From Streptomyces atroolivaceus (GTDB lineage Bacteria; Actinomycetota; Actinomycetes; Streptomycetales; Streptomycetaceae), in assembly GCF_000717025.1 (NCBI RefSeq), contig NZ_JNXG01000002.1, positions 682,001 through 746,000 of the forward strand: a stretch of DNA of 64,000 nt, read 5' to 3'. Below the pieces are notes generated by a model. The model was not told the DNA's origin. It was given only the letters and a program-made list of their open reading frames with translations, and searched no databases. Shown one piece after another: positions 46,331-53,435 of this stretch (its first letter is position 1; every line of letters begins with the position of its first letter). The position numbers were made by a program, and so were the translations under genes.

Positions 46331-47422
46331 ATGCAGAACGAGTTCTCCCGTAACTCCGGAGAGCAGTGGACCCGGCATCCGCACGCCTCGCAGCACACGT
46401 CCTCGAATCCGAGTGACCTCAGCTCGAACCGCACCCCCGGTGCCACCACCCCCGCGACGTCCGGGGAGCCCGCCGGTTTCCCGGCCCTCCCTGGCCCCGC
46501 GCCCATGCCGGAGGCGATCCCCCTCCGGGTCGTCGTCGCGGACGACAACCCCGTCGTGCGGGCCGGGCTGACGGTCCTGCTCCAGGGCCGGGACGACATC
46601 GACGTGGTGGCGGAGGCCGGCGACGGCCGCGAGGCCTACGAGGTGTCCGTCAGGCATCGCCCGGACGTGATCCTGCTCGACGTACGCATGCCCGGCGTCG
46701 ACGGCATCTCCGCCCTGCCGCACCTGGTGCGCCTCGCGCCCGTGCTGATGATGACCTACAGCCGCGAGAGCGAGATCGTCCACGAGGCGCTACGGCTGGG
46801 CGCCGGGGGGTATCTCGTGCACGGTGAGTTCACCGCCGACCAGCTGGTCGCGGCCGTCCGCGACACCAAGGAGGGCCGCGCGCACTTCACGTACTCCGCC
46901 ACCAGCGCCCTGCTGCGGTCCGTACGCGGCGGGTCCGCGACCCCGGACCAGTCGGCCCGTCCACTGCCGGACGGGCTGGGAACGGCCTTCGACGGACCCG
47001 GCCGCGGGTCCGCCGGCGGGCAGCAGCATTCATCTGCATCCGCACACGCGCAGGAGCGGCAGGTGGGGGCGGGTCGAGGTCATGGCGGCGAGAGTGCCCA
47101 AGGCCAGGGCGAGTTGAGTCCGCCCCGGTTTGCTCAAAACTCTTCGCTTGAGCAATCCCCTGTGGGATATTCGTCCTCGGGGGTCCCCGCTGCGGCGCCC
47201 GAGGCGATGGTCGCCGAGCTGAGTGAACGGGAGGTGGAAGTGATGGATCTGATCGCGTCGGGCATGACGAACCAGCAGATCGCGGCCACCTGCTTCATCA
47301 GCCAGAAGACCGTCAAGAACCACATCAACCGCATCTTCGCCAAGTTGAACGCCGGTAGCCGGGGCGAAGCCATGGCCCTCTGGCACCGCATGTCGTCCGG
47401 GGGGTCGACGAGGCATGGCTGA
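46331..47422 (+). CDS. NarL/FixJ-type response regulator with extended termini
   Basis: A 363-aa regulator, well above the usual 215 or so. A Ser/Thr/Pro-rich N-terminal extension (about 1-62) precedes the receiver (64-185; DD at 71-72, phospho-acceptor D117 in VILLDVRMPG). A roughly 100-residue low-complexity linker (about 200-290, Gly/Ser/Gln-rich) leads to a LuxR-type helix-turn-helix (295-355: ELSEREVEVMDLIASGMTNQ, then SQKTVKNHINRIFAKL). ATG 46331 follows AGGAGG. It is the best local candidate to bind the GGGCCC promoter boxes; the first such promoter starts immediately after this gene. Confidence 0.92.
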   Translation: MQNEFSRNSGEQWTRHPHASQHTSSNPSDLSSNRTPGATTPATSGEPAGFPALPGPAPMPEAIPLRVVVADDNPVVRAGLTVLLQGRDDIDVVAEAGDGREAYEVSVRHRPDVILLDVRMPGVDGISALPHLVRLAPVLMMTYSRESEIVHEALRLGAGGYLVHGEFTADQLVAAVRDTKEGRAHFTYSATSALLRSVRGGSATPDQSARPLPDGLGTAFDGPGRGSAGGQQHSSASAHAQERQVGAGRGHGGESAQGQGELSPPRFAQNSSLEQSPVGYSSSGVPAAAPEAMVAELSEREVEVMDLIASGMTNQQIAATCFISQKTVKNHINRIFAKLNAGSRGEAMALWHRMSSGGSTRHG

Positions 47423-47431
47423 GCCGCTGAT

Positions 47432-47483
47432 GGGCCCGAAGGCCCAACTGGAGACATGGGCCCGGAGTTGGGCCCGGAGGCCC
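47432..47483. repeat. Inverted GGGCCC-rich hairpin after the response regulator
   Basis: GGGCCCGAAGGCCCAACT (47432-47449) pairs imperfectly with AGTTGGGCCCGGAGGCCC (47466-47483). The right arm also contains the two boxes of the flp promoter, so it may serve as terminator and operator at once. Confidence 0.65.
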
Positions 47484-47513
47484 ATGTGGGCGGGTGGCGA
47501 TCCGACGTACGGT
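47470..47513 (+). promoter_or_regulatory. Double-GGGCCC promoter of flp operon
   Basis: Boxes GGGCCC (47470-47475) and AGGCCC (47478-47483), a 24-base spacer and -10 TACGGT (47508-47513). A third box lies 6 bases upstream (47458-47463). Predicted leader about 106 bases before the flp start. Confidence 0.75.
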
Positions 47514-47625
47514 TCTCCTGTCGGAAGCGAGACCGGCCAGGAGGAAGCCGGAAGCGCGGACGACACGAGGACTTACGCAGCAGTGTCGGCCGGCCAGCGG
47601 TCGGCCGTACTCGGAGGGGATCACC

Positions 47626-47862
47626 ATGATGAAGGACGCCGCACTCAAGGCCGCCGTCAACACCCGGGTGTACGTGAACAGCTGGGCGAACACCACGGTC
47701 GACCACATGAAGCGTCGCCGGGACAACGGTCAGGGTGCCCTCGAGTACGTAGGGATCACGATCCTCGTGGTGGCGATCGTCGTCGCGCTCCTGAACACGA
47801 AGATGGGCGACACCATCGCGAACAAGTTCAAGGAGAAGATCAACGAGGTCCTCAACAAGTGA
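47626..47862 (+). CDS. flp: Flp type IVb major pilin
   Basis: A 78-aa prepilin. A 35-residue cytoplasmic leader ending RRRDNG35 is cleaved before Q36, with E40-Y41 at +5/+6 (GQGALEYVG), followed by a membrane/assembly helix (about 42-56) and a short, Lys-rich mature end. The mature pilin would be about 43 residues, in the Flp size range. ATG 47626 has GGAGGGG seven bases upstream. Its TGA overlaps the GTG of the next gene. Confidence 0.9.
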   Translation: MMKDAALKAAVNTRVYVNSWANTTVDHMKRRRDNGQGALEYVGITILVVAIVVALLNTKMGDTIANKFKEKINEVLNK

Positions 47863-48503
47863 GCCGACCGGCTCACCACGAGTCAGGGCAGGCCGCGCCG
47901 CTGTACATCACAGCGGTGGTCGGTCTGCTCTTTCTTGCGTTGGTCTTCTTCGTGTTCGGTGAGGCGGACGTCAAGCGAAACGGGGCGCAGAGCGCGGCAG
48001 ACGCCGCTGCACTGGCGGCAGCGCAGGAATCCCGGGATCAGCTCGAGAACGACCTGCTGGGAAATCTCCTGGATGGCGATTATCTCCAGGACGTCTTCGG
48101 AGGCGATTTCCCGGGCACCTACAACGGCTGCGCCGAGGCATCCCGGTTCGCCGAGCGGAACGACGCGCGACGCGTGCGGTGCGACATGCTCCCAGGGCGC
48201 TGGGCGTTCGAGGTCGATGTCGAGTCGAACAAGGCGATGAGCGCGAACCTCGTGCCGGGCACCGAAGGGCAGCGTGCCGAAGCCTCAGCGGTGGCCGTCG
48301 TCGAACCGCGTTGCGCCTTCCGGGCGGCAGAGCCCTCCCCCGATGAGGGAAATCCGCCGTCCGATCCTGCGGAAGAGGACGAGTCGAAGCCCTCGCCTGG
48401 CAAACTCGTCTGCGACACCCGGGACTGGGTCATCGACCCCGAACACCTCGATGTCGTGCCTGACATGGCCGACCTCTTTGCCGTCCGACTGGCCGAAGAC
48501 TGA
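47859..48503 (+). CDS. TadG-like pilus-locus protein
   Basis: A 214-aa protein from GTG 47859, overlapping flp (GTGA). It has a short pilin-like leader HESG10-QAAPLYI, but position +5 is Leu rather than Glu, so processing by the prepilin peptidase is uncertain. A membrane helix (about 15-36) is followed by the TadG-type stretch NGAQSAADAAALAAAQE and an exported domain with several Cys and an acidic Pro-rich loop. Likely an anchored accessory pseudopilin. Confidence 0.82.
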   Translation: MSRPAHHESGQAAPLYITAVVGLLFLALVFFVFGEADVKRNGAQSAADAAALAAAQESRDQLENDLLGNLLDGDYLQDVFGGDFPGTYNGCAEASRFAERNDARRVRCDMLPGRWAFEVDVESNKAMSANLVPGTEGQRAEASAVAVVEPRCAFRAAEPSPDEGNPPSDPAEEDESKPSPGKLVCDTRDWVIDPEHLDVVPDMADLFAVRLAED

Positions 48504-48528
48504 CCACGAACAAGACAAAGGATCTTTC

Positions 48529-49119
48529 ATGACTTATCGGCACGCGAGGAATGGGCGCCGGGCTGGGGCTGCCGCCCTCCTGGCAGGGACGCTGATGTTC
48601 TCCGTTGCCGCATGCGGCGGCGAGGACGGCGGGAAGGACAAGGGGCCGGCAGCTTCGTCCGGCAACGCGAAGGACCAGGAGGACAAGTCCTCCGGTGGGC
48701 CGACGCTGCCGGACAGGAGCAAGACCCTGGCGACCCTGAAGAACGACGCGGGGATCGAGATGATCGTCCATGAAGCCAAGCGTGACAGCGGTGGTTTCCT
48801 GACGATCAGTGGTGACTTCAAGAACCCGGGCAGCGAAGGTTTCACGACGCCGGTCGAGTGGAGCGGGCAGGAGGAGGCGGTCAAGGGGGCCGGCCCCTCG
48901 TTGGCGGGCATGACGCTGGTGGACTCTGCCGGCAAGAAGCGCTACTACGTGCTGCGCGACACGGACAACCGGGCGCTGACGACGAGCAACTACACGTCAA
49001 GCATCGAAGGGGGCAAGAGCCTCAACTTCTTCGCGCAGTTCCCCGCCCCTCCGAACACGACGAGCAAGGTGGACCTCCAGTTCCCGGGTTTCCCGAACGC
49101 GACGATTGAGATTTCCTGA
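48529..49119 (+). CDS. Pilus-locus lipoprotein
   Basis: A 196-aa lipoprotein with signal peptide and lipobox (MFSVAAC, modified Cys near residue 24), a Gly/Lys/Asp-rich linker and a beta-rich exported domain (KNDAGIEMIVHEAKRDSGGF, VDSAGKKRYYVLRDTDN) of the DUF4352-like kind. Its stop overlaps the start of the OmpA-domain gene. It probably sits on the outer face of the membrane with the pilus base. Confidence 0.82.
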   Translation: MTYRHARNGRRAGAAALLAGTLMFSVAACGGEDGGKDKGPAASSGNAKDQEDKSSGGPTLPDRSKTLATLKNDAGIEMIVHEAKRDSGGFLTISGDFKNPGSEGFTTPVEWSGQEEAVKGAGPSLAGMTLVDSAGKKRYYVLRDTDNRALTTSNYTSSIEGGKSLNFFAQFPAPPNTTSKVDLQFPGFPNATIEIS

Positions 49120-49754
49120 TGAGAGGCGCTCTCACCCGTCCAGGACGGGCCGGTGCCCGCGTGGCAATGACTGTGATCGCGGGAGCGATCACCTTCGGGG
49201 TTGCCGGCAATCCCCAGGCTGCCGCCGACGACAGCCCCTACCCCTCGGCTTCAGCCGAGGCCCCGGTCGAGGTCGACGCCGGCGACTCCGATCTCAAGCT
49301 TCCGGAGGGGGCGACACTGGCCGCCCCCAAGGTCCTCGACATCAAGTCCGTCGTGGAGGACCTCGGAGGCGAGGAGCGTCGCGAGGACACCAACTCGGAC
49401 ATCAAGTTCGCGCTCCAGGCCGAGGTGCTGTTCGGTAAGGACAGTGCGAAGCTCAGCTCCGAGGCCAACTCGCGCATCCTCGCGATCGCCGCCGAGATCG
49501 AGAAGCAGAACGCCTCCAAGGTCCGTGTCTTCGGCTTCACCGACGACCTCGGCTCCTCCGCACACGGTGACGTGCTGTCCAGGCAGCGCGCCGAAGCGGT
49601 GAACGGGGTGCTGTCCAAGGAACTCGGTACGACGACCACCTTCGAGATCCGTGGCTACGGCGAGCAGTACCCCATCGCCGACAACAGCACGGAAGAGGGC
49701 CGGAAGAAGAACCGCCGCGTGGAGATCTCCTTCCCGCGCGGTGAGGGTTCCTGA
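49119..49754 (+). CDS. OmpA-family peptidoglycan-binding protein in the pilus locus
   Basis: A 211-aa exported protein: signal peptide (about 1-35, ending near AAA-DD), a linker and a C-terminal OmpA domain (about 95-208) with VLFGKDSAKLSSEANSRILA, RVFGFTDDLGSS and the peptidoglycan-contact motif RQRAEAVNGVL, ending EGRKKNRRVEISF. OmpA domains bind diaminopimelate peptidoglycan. In this monoderm it could anchor the pilus base to the wall. Coupled to the lipoprotein gene (TGATG). Confidence 0.88.
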   Translation: MRGALTRPGRAGARVAMTVIAGAITFGVAGNPQAAADDSPYPSASAEAPVEVDAGDSDLKLPEGATLAAPKVLDIKSVVEDLGGEERREDTNSDIKFALQAEVLFGKDSAKLSSEANSRILAIAAEIEKQNASKVRVFGFTDDLGSSAHGDVLSRQRAEAVNGVLSKELGTTTTFEIRGYGEQYPIADNSTEEGRKKNRRVEISFPRGEGS

Positions 49755-49760
49755 CTCCCG

Positions 49761-49807
49761 CCGCTGCGGGGGACCCGATGCCGCCGATACCGGGTGCCCC
49801 GCAGCGG
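49761..49807. terminator. Terminator after the flp operon
   Basis: CCGCTGCGGGG (49761-49771) and CCCCGCAGCGG (49797-49807) are perfect 11-bp arms; an inner ACCCG/CGGGT pair extends the hairpin. It lies between convergent genes. Confidence 0.72.
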
Positions 49808-49854
49808 TCGGAGCAGGTGTGTGCTGCCACGACTAGCCGTCCGCAGGTTGACGT

Positions 49855-50298
49855 TCACCCTGCCGTCGCCGCGAACGCGATCAGCAGCCCAAGGGAGAAC
49901 AGCCCCAGCACCGCCGTGAAGGCCGCCGGCATCAGCACCGGCCCCCATACGCCCGGCCCCGCCACCGTGGCTCGCCGGTCCGGGGCCGAGGGGTCGAAGG
50001 AGACCCGCACCGGGGCCCCGACCTCGAAGCCGAACGGGCCGGGGGCGTGGTCGGTGAACTCCACCTCGCGGCCGTCCGGGGTGCGGAAGGCGAAGACGTA
50101 CTCGGTGCGGTAGCGGTTCTCGGTCCCGGACCCACGGTCGACCACGCGCCGGTCCGCGCACCGGCCCTCGACGCGTTCGCCGTGCCGGACCAGCCGGAGC
50201 ACCCGGACCAGCCGGAGGCCGGAGCGGACCGCGAACGCGCCGAGGAACAGTCCGAAGAGCAGCAGGAAGGTGGCCGTGCCACCGGGCAGTACGTCCAT
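49855..50298 (-). CDS. DUF3592 membrane protein
   Basis: A 147-aa protein with membrane segments at each end (TATFLLLFGLFLGAFAV and PAAFTAVLGLFSLGLLIAF). The middle beta-rich loop contains NRYRTEYVFAFRTPDGREVE and FGFEVGAPVRVSFDPSAPDR, the DUF3592 pattern. It is the last gene of a minus-strand set with the lipoprotein and the large pilin-like protein. Function unknown. Confidence 0.85.
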   Translation of the reverse strand: MDVLPGGTATFLLLFGLFLGAFAVRSGLRLVRVLRLVRHGERVEGRCADRRVVDRGSGTENRYRTEYVFAFRTPDGREVEFTDHAPGPFGFEVGAPVRVSFDPSAPDRRATVAGPGVWGPVLMPAAFTAVLGLFSLGLLIAFAATAG

Positions 50299-50318
50299 GA
50301 ACCAGGCTCCGCTACGGG

Positions 50319-50924
50319 TTACTTGACGGTGATGGACTCGACGAAGGAGTCGAGGTCCGAAGGGCTCAGCGTGCCTTTCACCGCATTGATCCGGACGGCG
50401 AACGGTACGTCTCCCGAGTCGACCCCGGCCACCACGACGCCGGTCATCCGCGTCCCCTTCGCCGGGGTCGACTCCTCGCCCGTCGACGTGAACTCGTAGT
50501 CGATCCTGCGCGCGTCCCGGGCGCTCTCCTCACCCGCGAGGCGCACGTCCCGGGTGTCCTTGCGGGTCGCTCCGAGACCGATGCCGGCGCCTGCCGCCGC
50601 GGCGGCCTCACCGGCGTCGCCGACGCCCGTCGCGAAGTCCAGCTGGACGGACACCATGCCCGTGCGCAGCCCTCCCTCGCGCTTCAGCGCCACTGCCGCG
50701 TTGGCCTTGCCGCGTTCGGCGGACGGCTGCGGGGCGTACCCCTCGTCCGCGGGGTAGCCGACGGACACGCTCCTCGTGTCGAGCGTGCCCCAGCCGTCCG
50801 GAACCGCGGCGGCGTCCGTGCCGCCGCAGCCGCCGAGCAGGGTCAGGCCGAGCGTGGTGGAGACGGCCGCCCCGAGCGCCTTGGACTTCGTCAACGTCAT
50901 CGCCTCTTCGTCGCGCGCGCTCAC
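50319..50924 (-). CDS. Putative lipoprotein coupled to the pilin-like membrane protein
   Basis: A 201-aa exported protein. GTG 50922-50924 overlaps the upstream gene's TGA, pointing to coupled translation; ATG 50898-50900 (MTLTKS) is an alternative that gives a more typical signal peptide. The lipobox is LTLLGGC. The exported part is alpha/beta with WGTLDTRSVSVGYPADEG and VPFAVRINAVKGTLSPSD, resembling small surface lipoproteins of unknown role. Coupling suggests it works with the 661-aa protein upstream. Confidence 0.82.
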   Translation of the reverse strand: MSARDEEAMTLTKSKALGAAVSTTLGLTLLGGCGGTDAAAVPDGWGTLDTRSVSVGYPADEGYAPQPSAERGKANAAVALKREGGLRTGMVSVQLDFATGVGDAGEAAAAAGAGIGLGATRKDTRDVRLAGEESARDARRIDYEFTSTGEESTPAKGTRMTGVVVAGVDSGDVPFAVRINAVKGTLSPSDLDSFVESITVK

Positions 50925-52906
50925 CGCGCGCAGTAGCTGTACGGGAGGTACGTGCGCTTGTCACCCTGCGGAGCTCCGAGGAACTGCGCGTTGGTCAGTG
51001 TCTCCTTCTTGTGCTCGTCGGAGACCGAGAAGCCGAGGCTCATGCCCAGCGACACCTCGAAGCCGAACTCCTGGGCATCCGTCTCACCGTGATAGCGCAT
51101 CGTGCTGGACAGGCCGTCCTGGAACATCAACTGCTCGAAGGGGTCGGTCCCCGCCGGCTTCTCCTGCAGGGAATGGTCGCCGAACATGTACTCGAACGGG
51201 GCGGTGTTGTTGCCGGAGCCGTCGAGCCAGGCCTCGGCGAGGGAGCGCTTGGCCTCGGTGATCTTGTCGGTCTCCTTGCCGAAGACGAGCGAGTTCGTCC
51301 GGACCTCGATGCCCGTGTCCCCGGAGGAGTCGGTGACGCTGCCCTTGCCGCCGCGCTTGTCCGAGCCCTTCTCACCGTTGTCGCCGCCCACCTCACCCTT
51401 GTCGGACGTCGAGGTCTGCTCCACCGTCGTCGTCATGTCGATACGGACGATCCTCCCGGTCTCCTGGTCGCGGGTGACGGTGATGGCTCCGGTGCGTGAG
51501 TCCTTGGCGCCGGCGGTGCCGCCCAGCGGACCGGCGCTGCCGCCCACCTTGCCCTCGATCTCCAGCTTGGCGGTGTAGGTGTACGACTCGTTGCCGTTGA
51601 CGTCGTCCTTGGTGATCGTCACGTCCGGCGAGAACTTGGCCTTGCCGCCCAGCTTGGCGCCGAGCGCGGTGTCGTCGCCCGGCTTGACGGAGAGACCGCC
51701 GTCCGCGTACACGTTGATGCCCAGGGTCGAGTAGGAGATCTTCTTGTCACCGATCTTCTTCTCGATGTCCTCCTTCTTGTCGGCCCACTTCATGCCGGAG
51801 TACCAGCCGCCGCCGTAGCCGCCGCTGTGCTTCATCGAGGTTTCCCACATCTTCATCTCCTCGATGTCGTCCCTCATCTTCTGGGCGTCCGCCTCACTCC
51901 TGAACACCCAGGTGTCACCGTTGGTGATCTTGATGCCGCCGCCTATGTCGACGTCCGCCTTGCCCAGGCTGCCCAGTTTGACGCCCGGCGTGCTGGCGTT
52001 GAGGCCCGCCGACGCGGCGTCGGTGAACGTCATGTAGACCAGCTTGTCGTTCTCGTCGACCTTGCCGTCCTCGTTCACGTCGGTGTTCGCCTGGGCGACC
52101 TTCTGCTGGAAGCCGTACTCCTCGCCCCATTCGAACCAGCCGACCTTGACCTTGCCGCCGGCGGTGTCGGAGACGTTGGAGACCTGGCAGAGCTTGGGCT
52201 CGTAGTCGGCGTCGGTCCTGGGCTTCGCCGTGCCGTCCCCGCCCGTCGTGCAACTGCCGCCGTCCCCGGTGAGCGCGCTGATGGCACAACGGAAGCGCTC
52301 GCTGATACGGCCGGCGACACCGGTCATGACGAGCGCGCCGACGAGCGCGACGATCAGGACGATGACCCCCGTGTACTCCAGGGCCGTGGCGCCGCCGTCA
52401 CGCCAGTCGTAGGAGCGCGTGTACGTCGGAAGGGGCGCGGGCCCGGTGCGCCGTTCCTCCCACAGACGGTCGAGGCCGAGCCCCACGGCGCTGCCGGTGA
52501 CCATCGCGGCCACCGGCATCAGGATGCCCTCGGCGTCCACCACGTCCCACGTGACGGCGTACCCGAAGGCGAGTCCGGCGACGGGGACGGCGAGTGTGGC
52601 GACGAGGTACCGGGGGCGCGAGTCGCGCTGCCGGCCGGGAAGGGTGCGGGCGGCGGCCAGGACCGTCAGCACGGTCACGAGGACGCCGGGCAGGTGCAGC
52701 AGGGCCAGTCGCCAGCCGAACAGCTCGAACCGTTCCTCGGTGGCGAGCGTCTCGACGAGCGCCCGCGCCACCAGGAACCCGGCTGCGGCGTAGACGAGGG
52801 CGCCGGATGCCCAGCTGCGGCACAGGGGGAGGAACCAGCCGCCCCCGGGCCCGGCGGTCGGTGCACGGCCCGCGCTTCTGTCTCCCCAGCCGCCGCCACC
52901 ACTCAC
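50921..52906 (-). CDS. Multi-membrane protein with internal pilin-type signal and large exported domain
   Basis: A 661-aa protein from GTG 52904-52906 (GGGAGAACC upstream). Four membrane segments (about 33-52, 66-88, 99-121, 127-146) precede an internal prepilin-like motif: G172 then ATALEY (E177 at +5) and a fifth helix (179-198). The remaining 460 residues are exported and hydrophilic, with cysteines near 207-240, an EF-hand/dockerin-like loop DVNEDGKVDEND (276-287) and long beta-rich repeats. If cleaved after G172 it would release a pilin-like 489-residue protein. The frame is open upstream to 53431, but promoter and ribosome site favour this start. I recognise no family for the exported domain. 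Confidence 0.82.
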   Translation of the reverse strand: MSGGGGWGDRSAGRAPTAGPGGGWFLPLCRSWASGALVYAAAGFLVARALVETLATEERFELFGWRLALLHLPGVLVTVLTVLAAARTLPGRQRDSRPRYLVATLAVPVAGLAFGYAVTWDVVDAEGILMPVAAMVTGSAVGLGLDRLWEERRTGPAPLPTYTRSYDWRDGGATALEYTGVIVLIVALVGALVMTGVAGRISERFRCAISALTGDGGSCTTGGDGTAKPRTDADYEPKLCQVSNVSDTAGGKVKVGWFEWGEEYGFQQKVAQANTDVNEDGKVDENDKLVYMTFTDAASAGLNASTPGVKLGSLGKADVDIGGGIKITNGDTWVFRSEADAQKMRDDIEEMKMWETSMKHSGGYGGGWYSGMKWADKKEDIEKKIGDKKISYSTLGINVYADGGLSVKPGDDTALGAKLGGKAKFSPDVTITKDDVNGNESYTYTAKLEIEGKVGGSAGPLGGTAGAKDSRTGAITVTRDQETGRIVRIDMTTTVEQTSTSDKGEVGGDNGEKGSDKRGGKGSVTDSSGDTGIEVRTNSLVFGKETDKITEAKRSLAEAWLDGSGNNTAPFEYMFGDHSLQEKPAGTDPFEQLMFQDGLSSTMRYHGETDAQEFGFEVSLGMSLGFSVSDEHKKETLTNAQFLGAPQGDKRTYLPYSYCAR

Positions 52907-52952
52907 GGTTCTCCCTCTCGCCGACGCCTGCCCTGTTGCCTCTCGGGTGGTG

Positions 52953-52995
52953 AATGTACGGATGGGAAAGGCGGGTGACCTGGGCCCTCGGCCCC
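52953..52995 (-). promoter_or_regulatory. Double-GGGCCC promoter of the pilin-like membrane protein
   Basis: On the minus strand: GGGGCC (52995-52990), GA, GGGCCC (52987-52982), a 23-base spacer and TACATT (52958-52953). A third GGGCCC lies 6 bases further upstream. Predicted leader about 40 bases. Confidence 0.65.
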
Positions 52996-53384
52996 AAATA
53001 CGGGCCCAACTTCGTCCGTCACCGGCCGGGTCGCGGGGCTGGGCCCGGGCCCGGGGAGGCAGGGGCGGCAGACGTTCTCGGAAAAGGGCGTCGGGAGCCG
53101 ATGACCACCGGATGGCGCGGACACCCGCAGGCGAGGCCGCGGTCGCACGCGACCTGGATACGGCACGCCAGGACGGCGGAGGACGACGCGCGACCGTCGG
53201 CTCTCGAACCGGTGGTCGTCGGCCGGCGGTCCGGAGCCGAGCCAGGATGGCGCGGTCGATCTCGTCGAGTGATTCCGTCGTCGTCGCCCCGTCCTCTTCG
53301 CGATCGTTTGCGGGGCCGGTCGTTGCCGCTGGTCCGTCGCCGGCCGCCTCGGGTGCCGTCCACAGGACGGCCGGGCGGGCAGTT

Positions 53385-53428
53385 GGGTCCGTGGGCCCAA
53401 GACAGGTGTCGGGGGCGGTAGTTAGCGT
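53385..53428 (+). promoter_or_regulatory. Double-GGGCCC promoter of the pilin-toxin gene
   Basis: GGGTCC (53385-53390), GT, GGGCCC (53393-53398), a 24-base spacer and TAGCGT (53423-53428). The ATG at 53436 is eight bases after the -10, so the transcript is predicted to be leaderless. Confidence 0.78.
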
Positions 53429-53435
53429 CATTTGT

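Larger units (their letters stand above)
52907..53435. other. Divergent intergenic region with two GGGCCC promoters
   Basis: 529 bases between the minus-strand pilin-like protein and the plus-strand pilin-toxin gene. It holds a GGGCCC promoter at each end, two abutting GGGCCC boxes at 53041-53052, and between them a minus-strand stretch reading SLDEIDRAILARLRTAGRRP (about 53220-53270) that resembles the start of an Lrp/AsnC regulator but has no continuation. No intact gene is supported. Confidence 0.6.

Noticed and set aside
51827..52978. 383-aa plus-strand frame antisense to the pilin-like protein
   Set aside because: High-GC shadow; the composition is His/Val/Gly/Arg-rich with no domain, and the minus frame has clear membrane and EF-hand features.
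53041..53052. Two abutting GGGCCC copies as a further promoter
   Set aside because: No 2-base spacing and no -10 at 24 bases in either direction; possibly an accessory site only.
52907..53431. N-terminal extension of the minus-strand pilin-like protein up to 53431
   Set aside because: The extension is Arg/Pro-rich, crosses the GGGCCC promoter at 52953-52995, and a ribosome site with GTG at 52904-52906 fits four membrane helices directly after it.
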